Source of the DNA: Manduca sexta
Lineage: Eukaryota; Arthropoda; Insecta; Lepidoptera; Sphingidae
Direction of reading: 5' to 3'
Length of the DNA: 64,000 bases
Assembly (NCBI RefSeq): GCF_014839805.1
Contig: NC_051120.1
Location: 10,912,001-10,976,000 of the forward strand
A program made the translations under genes and the position numbers. The notes beneath the pieces were generated by a model. That model was not told where the DNA came from. It searched no databases and saw only the letters and a list, made by a program, of their open reading frames with translations. Shown piece after piece: positions 12,337 to 23,760 of this stretch (positions within the stretch are counted from its first letter, which is position 1; the number at the start of each line of letters is the position of its first letter).

Positions 12337-12474
12337 AAACTGGACAGCTCGTCCAAGAAATATACTTGTTGCTGTGGCACCGCAAAGGTGCAGTTAATAC
12401 ACCGCCGGGATAAGCCGTCTCGATTAACTGTCCTGGGTCTAGGCTCTAGACGACATTGTGTTGCTTACTAAAAG
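12337..12474 (-). CDS. Candidate internal coding exon upstream of 12211
   Basis: On the minus strand the frame is open from after a stop at 12477-12475 to a consensus donor, GTAAGT (12336-12331). It reads, in part, RRCINCTFAVPQQQVYFLDE and then LSS, with two bases left over. These combine with the first base of the exon starting at 12211 across a 125-bp intron to keep the frame open. The exon's 5' boundary is unclear. The obvious TTTTAG at 12478 would lead straight into stops in all three frames, so the acceptor must be one of several AGs at about 12430-12460, or the copy is decayed. A second frame is also open here, which weakens the case. The function is unknown. Confidence 0.38.
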
Positions 12475-12854
12475 CCTTCCGTCTCAAAGTTCGAAACACA
12501 CACTATACACGTTGTTTTTTAACAGAGGATTTCTCGACTCAACATTAAAATACATAAGAAAAACACTCCGATCTTGAGTAAGATAAAATATTAAAATATA
12601 ATGTATAATGATTTAACATTCAAACAAATCTGAAGTGTCAAAATGTCACTAATTTCAGTTGCCAGTGTAATAATAATCTGTACCCATATTTCTATAATTA
12701 AAAAATAAAGTCCAGACATGTTTTAGCTGACTTTAGTATTTCTGTCAATACAAGTACAAGTCGCCATTTGTTTGTTTTTGGAACGATTAATATTTTCTCT
12801 TTTTTACCAGCTATTTGGAGTTTGGTAATAATTATTAAGTAAAATGTATTATTT

Positions 12855-12931
12855 TATAACAATATATTTGAGATGAATAAATATATTGTTATAGAATAAT
12901 ATATATATATATATATATTATTCTATAACAA
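12855..12931. repeat. Compound AT palindrome with (AT)n core
   Basis: Positions 12886-12931 form a perfect 46-bp palindrome: TTGTTATAGAATAAT, an (AT)8 core, then the reverse complement. The left arm also pairs with 12855-12869 (TATAACAATATATTT against 12879-12893), so two mutually exclusive hairpins can form. Confidence 0.85.
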
Positions 12932-12960
12932 TTATAATATATATTATAGATTCAAGTACA

Positions 12961-13771
12961 AGCACATTTATTGTACATATTTACTTTTTTATTACATTTA
13001 AAATGGGAATTTGTTATAAATTGGTATCATTTCGCCATATTGGCAGTAAATTATCCGGTGTTTCATTTGCAACAATTAAACAACTTTTTTTTTTCATTAC
13101 TTTTAAACCCCCATTCGCTTACGACTGAAATAAATACAAATGAAGTAATAATTAAAATGATGATTTTCTGTGGATATTTGGTTAAGACGCATGACTGACG
13201 CAAACATAGCCTGGTTTTGGGCATTGTCCTTTAGTTTTTAATGCAGCGAAAAAGTTCAAAAACCTTTGCTAACACGACAGGGTCTTACATTTATGAATTA
13301 TTTCTTGGAAATGTCCAATAGCGATCATACAGACAACTTTCTGTCCAAAACAGTACAATGCAATCCTTATATTTTTATTGACATTTCCATTCCACGTCGT
13401 TAATTCTGACAAGTTGATTATGATAAATACATACTGAACTGATTTGCGATATTTTACAATTTTAAAAATGATTTCTTATGGCAATAACGTTTTTTATTTT
13501 ATAAATGTAACGTAATAAATTATTTAATAAAAAAAAATGAAGTCTAAAAAGCCTTTAGTTCTTTTTTATGTTCCTTTGATTCTTTGTACAAACGAGTGCG
13601 GTATACAATAAACAACCCTGACTTATAAGGTCGCGTTATACCTATACACAGTGATTCATAGAAATTTAGCGGCATGGGGTTGGACGATTTCGCAGAAAAT
13701 TTAATTACACCCAAAACCCGCATTGCGCGTTTTATTTCCCTAGAGTTATATTTACATACAATAAAATATGT
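12961..13771. other. AT-rich non-coding DNA
   Basis: Nothing recognised. A 75-codon ORF at 12971-13198 is very AT-rich and lacks protein-like features. Confidence 0.5.
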
Positions 13772-14021
13772 TTAAGGTTATAGCTTAAGGTCCATTTTCA
13801 TACATTTTGTTTCACCTTTAATCTGGGTAACTAAACAAGTATTGACAAGTAAAGAATTTAAATTCACGTCTAGTTAGTGATTAGTTCTCGCAGTTGAAAG
13901 AAAAAGTAAAAATAATTAATATGCATGGATATATCGGCCTTTAAAATTTCGTCATATTAAATTTTAAAGGCCGAAATATCATAATATAGTATGAAAAATG
14001 GACCTTAAGCTATAACCTTAA
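13772..14021. mobile_element. TTAA-flanked inverted-repeat element (piggyBac-like MITE?)
   Basis: The element is 13776-14017. Its ends are inverted copies of about 30 bp beginning GGTTATAGCTTAAGGTCCAT, and both are flanked by TTAA (13772-13775 and 14018-14021). TTAA is the target duplication of piggyBac-type transposons. A second inverted repeat sits inside (14-bp arms GGCCTTTAAAATTT at about 13937-13974). There is no coding capacity. Superfamily assignment rests on the TTAA flanks only, because the terminal bases are not the usual piggyBac ones. Confidence 0.65.
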
Positions 14022-14043
14022 CATAAATCGAAAACATTTCAAT

Positions 14044-14158
14044 TGCTACGAGTGCTTTATTTACGAATACGCGTAGTGCTACGAAAAGCTACGCATTGCT
14101 CGATAAACGCAGTGCCATTGCTACGAGCATATTTCGCAATCGCTACGCATTTGAGATA
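14044..14158. repeat. Cluster of GCTACG motifs
   Basis: The hexamer GCTACG recurs several times within about 110 bp (near 14046, 14078, 14089, 14118 and 14143), giving a degenerate short-period repeat next to the TTAA-flanked element. No function is suggested. Confidence 0.5.
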
Positions 14159-14867
14159 TTTATAGCTTTACATAACTTATATCTGATATCAGTTCTAAGA
14201 TTATAATCTATAATATCAATAAACTGTGAAGAAAAATCTAAAAATAGAAAGATAGGAAATGAATATAATATTGCGCAAATAAATTAATTGCTTTTTAAAA
14301 TCATCAATAAATAAAATCAATAGTCTCAACACATAGAATAAAAAATAACCCTTGTGTCTTTACACAAAGGACTTACAGTCAAATATGTAGTCATAAATTA
14401 CACAAATATTTCGCTGATCATAATAATATCATCATTCCTCTACATGAGCTATCAAATTACCACCAGATTAGTATAGCAACACGTCTAATATACATACATC
14501 AATTCCACGGAAATGGTACAAAAATACGCAGAATTTCTTACAGTTCAATCACTCACGCGCGCAACATCCTAGAGTCTAGACCGCGTCGGATCTTTGTTTA
14601 TATCGCCGTGACGCTGTATTTACACAATGCATTCCTTGGTTGTTATACGTGTAGATAAACTATGGACGGTTAGTACTTAGTACGTAAGATTAATGAATTG
14701 ATCTAGTGAGAGAGACCTTGATGATCATGGATCCGATTTACAGGTGTAAAGTAAATAATTTTAAAGCGAATAGAAACGCACGTGTTCTTTAAAACATCCA
14801 ATTTTCATTTAATGTAACGATACAGGCCGCCTATTATATTATGGGAGGCAAGAAAGTATAATATTTG

Positions 14868-14966
14868 CATTTTTAGTGTGTGAGCACAGCAAAGTGATTC
14901 CCTTGCATCTAGTGGTAAGTGGAGTGTGGCCCACTGATGAGAAATGTTTGCCCTTCCACACTTGAG
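14868..14966 (-). repeat. Dispersed repeat family C, partial copy
   Basis: The reverse complement matches the right half of 8075-8293 and 28902-29095. The landmark on the plus strand is GCATCTAGTGGTAAGTGGAG. The short ORF here is a chance product. Confidence 0.6.
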
Positions 14967-15011
14967 AAAATTATAGCGGGTTTTTGAAATAAGATATTTT
15001 TTTTTACTTAC

Positions 15012-15067
15012 GTGTGCCACTATGGTGGATTTTCCATCTTGTTTACGGTGGTCGATACGCGGTGCTT
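15012..15067 (-). CDS. Weak candidate internal exon
   Basis: On the minus strand a perfect donor, GTAAGT (15011-15006), ends an open stretch reading APRIDHRKQDGKSTIVAH in phase 0. An AG just upstream (15069-15068) could be the acceptor but has no pyrimidine tract. The other two frames are closed. A short open frame before one of the many chance GTAAGT sites is a real alternative. Confidence 0.22.
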
Positions 15068-15297
15068 CTGATTATGATCTTACTTTAACATTATTACAAT
15101 TCATTTACAACTTCTCCTCTCTTGATTTCGATTAAGATTCGTGCCAAATAGAACTGAATTTATTGTGATGCAGTTCACGTATACTTAAATAAGCATTAGG
15201 AAGTGGGTTATCACGTCTGCATCAGATAATCTGATAAACAAATGGCTGGGTTGTGTTCGCGGTCGAGCCGTGCGGGTAGATTGCTGGTGCTGCCAGA

Positions 15298-15440
15298 CAA
15301 CTTGGTATATCCCGTTTTCCAATTTTGACAAGATTTCCTCTCAGGTTTTTCTACACAATTAGCATATCCCGTTTGCTAATTTTGACAAGTTTGTCTACAC
15401 AACTTAGCATATTTCGATTTTTGACAACACACAACGCGTC
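15298..15440. repeat. Degenerate tandem repeat, about three units
   Basis: Units begin near 15298, 15353 and 15397, with cores ACAACTTGGTATATCCCG, ACAATTAGCATATCCCG and ACAACTTAGCATATTTCG. Each is followed by a TTTTGACAA block. Unit length varies from about 44 to 55 bp. Confidence 0.7.
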
Positions 15441-18400
15441 AATTCCCTTACGCTTGTATTGCAAAACATGAAGGGTTACCAGATTATATTATACTTACTT
15501 TATTTCTCAGACTTATTATTACACGGACTTGTAAAGCCAATTGTAATAAAAAAAACATGTGAAAATTAAAAATTAGTTATGAAATAATACATGCACATAT
15601 AAATTATTTTTAACATGTACTTGTGCCAAATTTAAATAACAATTACATATTTGTTTTTATCAAAATACATATAACATATTAAACACAGACAATAGAAATA
15701 AAGTTGGCAAAAACCCGAAATTATTGAACATATGTTGGAGTTGGTATTGTTTTAAATTACATGTAAGTACCTCGTGTTGTTAGCGAAATGTTAACCATGA
15801 TACACGGATATGTATTTAAAACAAAAATGGTAACATATAAATGAGACATAAGTAAATCGCAATAAATTACATAGTTATGAAAAAATATTATTTATAAATT
15901 GATTTTAAATCATTATTAAAAATTGTTTACCTAACACATATTCATAAATACAAAAACATCTTTTATAGATAAATTCATAATTTTCAAGGCAAATAACATA
16001 AAACCAAGACCGTTTACCCCTTTTAGGCGATTTCATTTCATTAACCATCATGCATAAAGCATTTCAAGAATTTAAGTCAAACCAACTCAAATCAAAATCA
16101 TCTGTACACTTCCTTTTACACGCGTTAACCAAATTATTGATTGAACAAGAGGTGTGCGCACGCGCCACCCAGACCAGACGGCACAAACACCTGCCCAAAT
16201 ATACCATGTATAACTTGAGGCACACGTGGGGTAGCCATTGGAACAAAGCAGTTATAAAACGTAAAGGAATGGAGATATTTGGCCGTAACTATTGTAAAAA
16301 AAAATTGACAATTATAAGTAATATTTTTTTTTCTCTGGCATTATAAGACTGTAGGGCTTCAATATGACGACTTGAAATATAATTCACATAATTTATCCCG
16401 TGTAAAGACGGTCAAGAGTGAAGTTTTTTTTTATAACCTGATCTTACGTTTGTTAGCCTGATAAGTTTCGGCTTATACAAACACACCGGGCTTTTGAGTG
16501 TAGGCTTTAGGCGCTCGCAACACTTGAAAAATGGCCATGTTACGAACCTCGGCTCGGAACGGCCACTTGGAGAGTATGAGAAATCAACGATTAGGGAATG
16601 GAGAGCTAATGGTATCAAAGAATAAGGAGTGGCACAGCCAACAAGAGATAAAAAAGGCGAGCGAGGCATCAAACTTCAAAACGGCAAAGTTGAATTGTAT
16701 TGCAAGCGCTGTTGTTCAATATTGCCGTACATTTTTGCAGTCACATTACTTATACCACAATGCATTTGTGAGTTTTGAAACATATGGTTTGATTTATTTT
16801 ATTGCCAATGTTTTATTTATCAATTGTGAAGTTGTCTAAAGTTGAAGTACTTATATGTATTATTGATATAAATAACCCACTTAATTGTGGTGGGAATTTA
16901 ATTTATGGACTTGTAATCGTTTAATTTGTTGAATTAATTACAGTTGTAATGGAAACGCCACTATGTGGACAAGTTTAAGTATTTAGGTACAGTATAAATT
17001 CACACCCGTATCCTCAAAGGGCAGGCTGAAGTGATAGCAGTGTAATTAATTTTGAATAAGTAATTTTATAGAATGTTTGTCGATTTTTTCTTTGAACAGT
17101 GTGACCTTTCAGTTGTTCTAATAATGTTGCTATGATACCAAAATAAATATTGGTAGTACCTACAAAATACCTTCAAAACCACGTTTAAAATAAATCATCA
17201 TCTCGTTCGATATCCGTCTAGTATTTATTTAGAGTAACATTTAGAGTAATTATCAATAGACCGGACATTAGGAATAAGTCATCTTATTTGAAATGTCAGT
17301 GTACAAGATGTCACAACGTCCTTGAATTTTTATACAAAAATAACATATTTACAGAAAAACTTACAAATGACGATATGGAAAAAATTCAAAGTATTTTTGG
17401 TGTTTTGCTTTTTCACAGTAAATTGAATTACAAATGCATGAACGCAACATTTTCATATGACTATCTTCCCAATGTCCGCTCTATATAACCGTAGAACCCT
17501 TAGAATACATGCCTATATTTATCCAAACAATCTATTTACAAACCAATCACTCCACGAAGAAATGGCCTGTGTCGTAAGGTTCTAATAAGTCGTGATATAC
17601 CACCGTCAACGCAGTAACGTACATACAACATATAAATATGTTATACTATGACATAACTTGCGTTGAAGTTTGTACATATAGTCATGAACCGAATTATGAT
17701 GTACATATTAATAGACCGAACACGTGTATTGTGCGGTTTGTGTGTTGAAGTGATTTTATGGGGCGACATTTGGGTGCGCGCCATCTGGTGACGGTTGATT
17801 GAACTTCGGAACGACCTGTTTGGTAATAATTGATTTTGTTCACAGTACTGGTTATTTTAGTTAGTTTTTCACAAGATGTTGACTGGCTGATTCTAGATTA
17901 TGACGGCGCTCTTGGTTTAAGTAAATAAGATCGCGAACACTATTGTTCATGACAATCGAAACGTGATAATGTGTAGTTATTTACATGTAGGTATTTCAAG
18001 AGATTTTCTAACACGTAGACTCGTTTATCGTTTATGAAAGGTGACGTTTCGCTCTCAGTTAGAAAAGGACATACATTACTAGAAAGCAGATAAGCATAAA
18101 CATATTTTCTTGGCTTTGCATGTGATTATCAAATATACGCTCTTATGACCATCATATTTATTTATAAATACCATAACTAATTTATTTAATAGAAATACTA
18201 GCTGTAACTGCACTGGATTGTTGAGCGGACGCGCTTCGGCCAGCAAAACGGTTTGTAGTGCATTGCCGTCGCGCACACTCCCGTTACGCCTCAAAATGGT
18301 GACGGATTGTTTGGGTACCGCTTTATTTTAAATTGACTGTTCATTATGTCTATTGGGGGAAGTACTATAATATCCGAGCAAACGAGCTTGAGATGAATTT
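15441..18400. other. Mostly AT-rich non-coding DNA
   Basis: No gene could be supported. At 16412-16700 a slightly GC-richer segment keeps frames open on both strands, which suggests an old repeat rather than an exon. At 18200-18300 a CpG-rich segment has an open frame without start or splice signals. The ORF at 17288-17488 is isolated. Confidence 0.45.
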
Positions 18401-18412
18401 TGGAGTAGATGG

Positions 18413-18470
18413 CAGTGGCGAAAAGTCCATATAACCCGATTCCTACCGGCATCCTTTTCGTAATTTATAA
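18413..18470 (+). repeat. Dispersed repeat family F, fragment
   Basis: It shares the blocks AGTGGCGAAAAGTCCATATA and GATTCCTACCGGCATCC with 36733-36785 (plus) and, inverted, with 30480-30670, 32885-33020 and 43981-44045. Confidence 0.6.
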
Positions 18471-18702
18471 TCATTACAACGATTTCCAGACCTAATTTAT
18501 GCATATAATTACTAAAGGTTTGGGAAACCTAAACATAACCATAAAAATGACATTTGGATCATATAACGCAATGTAATACTCCAACGGAATTCCTTTGCTA
18601 TATTCTAAAATGTAGGTTCCTATTCAGCTGCATATTTGAAGAGCCACACTAGACCTTCTGGTCCATTGTTCTCTGGTCAAAACAACTTTTCTCACTAGCG
18701 GC

Positions 18703-19602
18703 AGGAAGGAAAATGACGAAATCTAAATATTGTATTACATTTGGGTTTTTCCCGGACATTTTATATGTCCTTCCCGGACGCCGCGCCCCGTTGCGTGACT
18801 TAGAAGAATCAACAAATATATTGTATGCTCTACACGTTACAATCAATCATCCACCGCGCGAATCCTATGACTTCCAAATCCACATACAAACAAACAATCA
18901 CAAGTAACGAGCAACAAACAATGCAAGATTGTTGATTCAGCGATAGTTGCGTTTATTTTGCCGGCATTGTTTGCGATGTACATTCGTTCAGCGACTGCAT
19001 TGCCGTGTCATTGTTGATTTTAGATAATGTAAAACAATTAGATAACATTCGTTTGTAGTGCGGAACGATTTAGGAGAGTCGGTTATTGGCATTATGTTTT
19101 TATCTTTTCGCAGAAGTCAGACGAAGGAACAAGTGGGTCGCTCATGACGGATTCCTATAAACAATTTTACCCACTAACGTCGGTTTAATACTGAAAATGG
19201 AGTAATCAGTACTGTGAATTGTTTAGATTGGTTTGTTTCTACCGTTAACACTTGGTTATCAGGTTATTTTATTTGTATCGACTTTTATTAGTTAACGAAA
19301 TTAAAATAATTTTGGGTGCTATTGTAACTTTCAAGTAAATGACTGCAAAGACTCGTTTTTACCATTATACCCCTGGTAAATCTTTAATACAAAGAGTTAC
19401 TGTTACTTGTGATTATTTGTTTGTACGTAGATTTGGAATTCATAGAAGTCGCGCGTTGGGTGATGGATTGTAACGTGTAGTAACAAAATTATTTTTCTAA
19501 GTCACGCAAGGGGGCGCCACGTCCAGGAAGCATTTAAAAATAAATTTGGGCAAAACCCAAATGTAATAAAATATTTCAAACTAGTCATTTTCTTTCCTTT
19601 CC
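18703..19602. mobile_element. Fold-back (long inverted repeat) element
   Basis: Two arms of about 200 bp lie in opposite orientation at 18703-18906 and 19401-19602, separated by about 495 bp. Matching landmarks are GAAAATGAC, TATTACATTTGGGTTTT, TTGCGTGACTTAGAA, CTACACGTTACAATC and ACAAACAAACAATCACAAGT, allowing a few mismatches. The arms have diverged and each has small indels. This is either one long-inverted-repeat element or two separate insertions in opposite directions. The spacer shows no coding sequence. Confidence 0.65.
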
Positions 19603-20240
19603 CCAGTTAGAATTTCTCCGTAACTACTAAATTGCACACTACGAGTCGTTGGCCCAATAAAATGCACACATCTAAAATCAACAAACGAATTAGAACTTTA
19701 TTATTTATGATGTATAAACCATAAATTGTACAATCAATTGGTGTTTACTAATTGTATGAAACTCCAACATTCGTATCACTAGTAAGGTTACAATTGCCGT
19801 AATTACAATGTGACTCGTCTAATTCGCAAATATGAGCATGATTCACAAACGAAAGAAGGAAAATGTGTCATCGCTCACTAATTCAAAGATAATGTTTTGT
19901 CTAGCACAAAAATGACGATAACATTATATTAGATAAACATAATAAATAGTTTTGAAGTTGAAGAACATTAATGCAACATGAAACTAGAACTACGTAAGGG
20001 GAAGGTTTTATGAAACATATGTTATAAATTTAGAGCCTGTTACCCTGAGCAAATGCTACTTGACACATAAAGGTATAAACCGACCAAATACAAAAGTCAC
20101 ACACTAATCTATGCTCCCAAATAAATGGTGATAAAATGATTACTTATTATCTACATTAGATGTTTAATTCGATAACCTTGAAATAAAATTTGTGAAATAA
20201 GGTTGTAGATTAATTAAATATAATTATCCAAGTTCTGACC
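19603..20240. other. AT-rich non-coding DNA
   Basis: Nothing recognised. Confidence 0.5.
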
Positions 20241-20349
20241 TATCCCAAGGTACGCCACAGAGCCCAGTCTGCTACTTTATGCATCTAATAGCTGCCGGCC
20301 CAACTTGTGCAAGTCTTCCCGCCATCTGGCTAGAGGGCGTCCCACGCTA
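20241..20349 (-). pseudogene. Non-LTR retrotransposon ORF2 C-terminus, frameshifted
   Basis: The minus strand reads SVGRPLARWREDLHKLG. After a frameshift it continues VADWALWRTLG and a stop. The pattern GRP-x-x-RW-x-(D/E)D followed by W-x-x-LG is the conserved C-terminal tail of insect LINE endonuclease/reverse transcriptases. Only this tail is left, with a broken frame, so it is a dead 5'-truncated copy. The same tail, better preserved, is at 45797-45950. Confidence 0.55.
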
Positions 20350-20642
20350 CATTCGCGAAGACGCATCATTCCTATTACACCGCGATTAAATCAATCACTG
20401 TACAATTTGTAACTTCTACATTTGGTTTTTAACCGCGCATACATTCACTGGCCGACTGTATATGAAATTTCTAATAACCGGCCTTTTATGTCATTGTTAC
20501 TTCATCTTTTTTTAAGTGGAGGTACCGGTCGATCGTTAGCGCCTCGACTGCCCAAAAACAGCAGGAGCGTCTGGAACTTTGAATTGAACCTCTACATTAC
20601 CCTAAACTATTTTCAAAAGGTATAAAACCTCTACCAATTACA
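20350..20642. other. Non-coding DNA
   Basis: Nothing recognised. The ORF at 20422-20625 shows no family features. Confidence 0.5.
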
Positions 20643-20930
20643 TAAAATAATAATAATACCAGCCCTTTATTATTTACTGCTCATTGATGTGTCCGATCCT
20701 CCTCCACTACTGAGAGGTTAAGGCCTTGGTCTACCACTCTAGCCTAGTGCAGGACGGCAGAGTACTCACACGCTCTGAACTCTTATGAAGAATTATAGTA
20801 TACAGGTTTTCTCGCCATATTTTCCATCATCGTTAATGCGAACGATAATGTAATTTTGAAAAGGCTGAGATGCCTCAGTCTTCGGACCTGTGAAAACCTT
20901 TTCATCCCCAACTGCGCTATCTCGCACTGT
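20643..20930 (-). mobile_element. SINE family B, diverged
   Basis: The AAT-repeat tail is at 20644-20658. The body aligns with 331-660 (landmarks TACTGAGAGGTTAAGGCC and TAGCCTAGTGCAGG). The minus-strand B box is degraded (about 20883-20900), and the A-box-like head is near 20912-20930. Confidence 0.7.
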
Positions 20931-21249
20931 ATTTCTCGTGCATTCGACTTATTGGCTACAATATTCTTCAAAAAACACTTTCACAGACATAATAATAAAA
21001 ATAAGACCATGTAATAATCTTGAAATAATCAAGGCAACATTCATCCCGATATATACAAGAAGACGCGCAGCATTAGAGTACGTACAGAAGTGACAGCGCA
21101 GCGGGCGCCCGCTTCGATCGGAACGGCGGCAATTGATTCAGCCTTCTGTAGATAAGATAAACGTTTTGTTCAATAACCAAATTAGATAATGTGCTGTGGT
21201 GCTTCTAAACACGAGGTACGCACCCAGCGCTCTTAGAATGTCCCAAAAA
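20931..21249. other. Non-coding DNA with a short GC-rich block
   Basis: Positions 21085-21135 are GC-rich. No start codon with a splice donor was found, so no exon or promoter is called. Confidence 0.4.
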
Positions 21250-21860
21250 AACGCGACTCGAGTCAATGTCGTATAATTTTAATGTTTTATTGCCACTTTA
21301 TAAGCACATAGAATAAGTTTACTATAGAGTTTATTATTATACTATTGAATACCCAAATCAATTTCCAAATATAAATTCTTTTTGTGGCCATCATACTAAA
21401 CGTGAGCCATTGCTTTTAACGTTGAATGGGTATCTGAACATAATTTACAACGTAGGTCAGTGCAATCTGCTTTAATATAACCATTAGTGTAATTAAGAAA
21501 TAAGGAATTAACTCTGATATCCGCGTCCTCTGCCTCCATATGCTGTCTAAAGTGTGAAGAGTTGGAATATTTCTTGCCACAGAAGATACACATGATGCTT
21601 GCAGTCACGTGTTAGTCTCTCAATCAACTCCAATAAAACAACATCGAGTTATGTCGTATTTTTGTGACATTCTAAACGCACAGAGTAATTTTACTATAGA
21701 ATTTAATATATTTTGTCTTGTACTTAACATCAATAAATGATCTCTGAGAAGTACAGGTGAAGAGTACCTTCTACCGTCGAATATGTATGAAGCTGTAATA
21801 ATTGTAAATGTGGAAGAGGCGCAAGACAAATACGAATGTGTCAATAAACAGCACACTTTA
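21250..21860 (-). pseudogene. Decayed C2H2 zinc-finger gene fragment (lepidopteran expanded type)
   Basis: Reading the minus strand from 21860 down, degenerate zinc-finger modules follow one another. FDGRRYSSPVLLRDHLL (21781-21731) is followed by RQNILNSIVKLLCAFR. Then, at 21608-21396, comes CIFCGKKYSNSSHFRQHM and, further on, IKADCTDLRCKLC. A further degraded repeat of the same pattern appears at about 21260-21350. CxxC pairs and the spacing of F, L and H match C2H2 fingers. The order of a finger, an IKAD-x-TDL-x-CxxC block and a new RxN...F start resembles tandem finger arrays that I associate with Lepidoptera. Several zinc ligands are lost (no CxxC before FDGRRY, D in place of the last H of CIFC...), and stops interrupt the frame. 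It is a relic, not a working gene. Confidence 0.5.
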
Positions 21861-22217
21861 TCAGTGTAATATAATATTTATTGTATGTTTTATTGATTTC
21901 ATATATTGCCACCGATCTGCATAAATATTCAAGATATACAAATAGTTATAGTTTATTTGGTAAAAGCAGTGACTGAAGTCGGAAATTATCATTAGTCTAA
22001 GACACATGCACGTAATCGGGACAGACGAGAATGCGTCAGGATATTGATGAAGGAGTAGGAAGCGAGAGAAGTGTGTCAAAATCAGGCATGCCAACCCATA
22101 GTCTCTGCTTGCCCCTATGGTATAGAGACGTGATGTATGTATACACACGTGTATCCTAGCTCTATGGAAACGACAATTCAGTCTTTAATAACATTTTGTT
22201 TCACTCATATCCTCACA
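21861..22217. other. Non-coding DNA upstream of the zinc-finger relic
   Basis: Nothing recognised. A 95-codon minus-strand ORF at 21861-22148 has no finger or other motif. Confidence 0.45.
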
Positions 22218-22416
22218 CCTTTTATTCCGGAACGGGTAAGCAGAGGCGCCACAAATGTATCCATATTCCGTCATGTGTGCTCCGGCCCTTCATGTGATAG
22301 GTGGCGAGCTAACACTATATTAGGCACAAATTCTGAAAAACCCGCATGACCCGGAAACCAAATCCGAGACTAGCACTGTAGTTGTACCGTATTACAACAA
22401 CGCCGCCAAGGCAGTC
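22218..22416 (-). mobile_element. SINE family A, diverged copy
   Basis: It follows the same order as the well-preserved copy at 55471-55730 but inverted and heavily mutated: the GATAGGTGGCGAGCT block (22299-22313), CACAAATTCTGAAAAACCC, then a tRNA-like head ending near CGCCGCCAAGGCAGTC (22401-22416). Confidence 0.7.
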
Positions 22417-23535
22417 ACGACTGCAACAATTTATATAAACAATTGTTCTCTATAAACATAATATTTAGCGCGACGCATATCCAACATTAGACAAAACCGT
22501 TTAAAATAAACTACCCGAGACATAAAAACAATGAATTCTCCGTACCGATCTGTTTCCAGGAAATATCCTATAACGGGTCATGTTTAATTAAAACTACATC
22601 GGAACGCTGTGTTTGCGGTCGCTAAAATAATGAGAATTATCCTTTAGTTTTGCATTTCTGCTACCATTGCATTGGTCTGGTGTGAGACTGGGTAGTTGTC
22701 GACACTAATCTGTTTATTTCATCAAGCTTTGTTTTAGTTTTTCGGCTGGAAGGAGATTGTAGTCAAAGTAATTATTGATAATAATGTGTTAGGATGACAA
22801 GGAGGTGATAGTATCCTTGTGAATTCAAAGGCCTTATTAATGTTTCTATTGTTAATGAGCGTTGGTAAATGAATTGGTCGTCTCGGCATTCAGTAATAAT
22901 ACAAATGTATAGATTGTTTTTTGATATAATATGCTTTTTAAAAAATACAAAATATTAAACCGCCTTCAAAAGCCACTAAAAAATAAAGAATAATTTAACA
23001 TAACAGGTACATATTGGTTACAAATTTTGGAGTCGGTGGTTAATTAGACAATTTCAATACTTCAAAACGCTCCTGCACATTAACTTCAATCGTAATTTAT
23101 TTTTTCTGTATCTTAAATAAACCCTTTAAAGTTTATTTAAGTAAAAAAAACGATTTTCTATGAGGACATTTAAAGGCAATTTGAAGTTTGTTCATGCATT
23201 TTCGTAGCTGACTGTACTTTTAAATTATTAATAACAAAATCGTCAGTTGTAATTTTGCGTGCACATATCCTGCACCACGCTCGACATCCTCTTGAATTAT
23301 TTTCATGCATGTACGAATTATCCTCTTGCAGTTCCTGCTAATTGGATTCAGTGATATAGCAATGTCATTAGTTCTCATATTGTGTGCGTTAATTTACCGC
23401 CTTATTAACCTACGGATAAGGATGAGGTAAATAGCACAATTAACCCTATGTGTTGGTACCGTCAGTTCATAATTGAAGGTTACGAATCAGGAAAAAAAAT
23501 TGTTGGAATTTTATAAGACAGTACCGAATAGCAAC
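22417..23535. other. AT-rich non-coding DNA
   Basis: Nothing recognised. Confidence 0.5.
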
Positions 23536-23539
23536 GTTT

Positions 23540-23760
23540 ATTATTGAGTAGGCGTTGCTCGCGGCATTGCCCGCGAAAAGCATTTGTTGGAACAAAGAAC
23601 CCTCAATCACTGTGCGAATCCATTTACCATTTACATGTCGCCAGCGCCATCTACTCAAATTCAAATAAAAAATGAAATATTTCCTACGAGAGCAAATTAT
23701 CGGTATAAAAAGTAGCCTATATTAACATATAGCCACGAGTAAAACCTAGTTTCATAAAAA
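23540..23760 (-). mobile_element. Helitron-like element fragment
   Basis: It carries the terminal block TTGCTCGCGGCATTGCCCGC (plus strand, 23558-23577) and, further in, GGTATAAAAAGTAGCCTAT, as in 37650-37904. A stretch of unrelated sequence separates the two blocks, and the outer CTAG is not preserved. Confidence 0.45.

Noticed and set aside
17288..17488. 66-codon plus-strand ORF with CQCTRC motif
   Set aside because: Two cysteine pairs are not enough for a domain; no ATG start and no splice signals fit.
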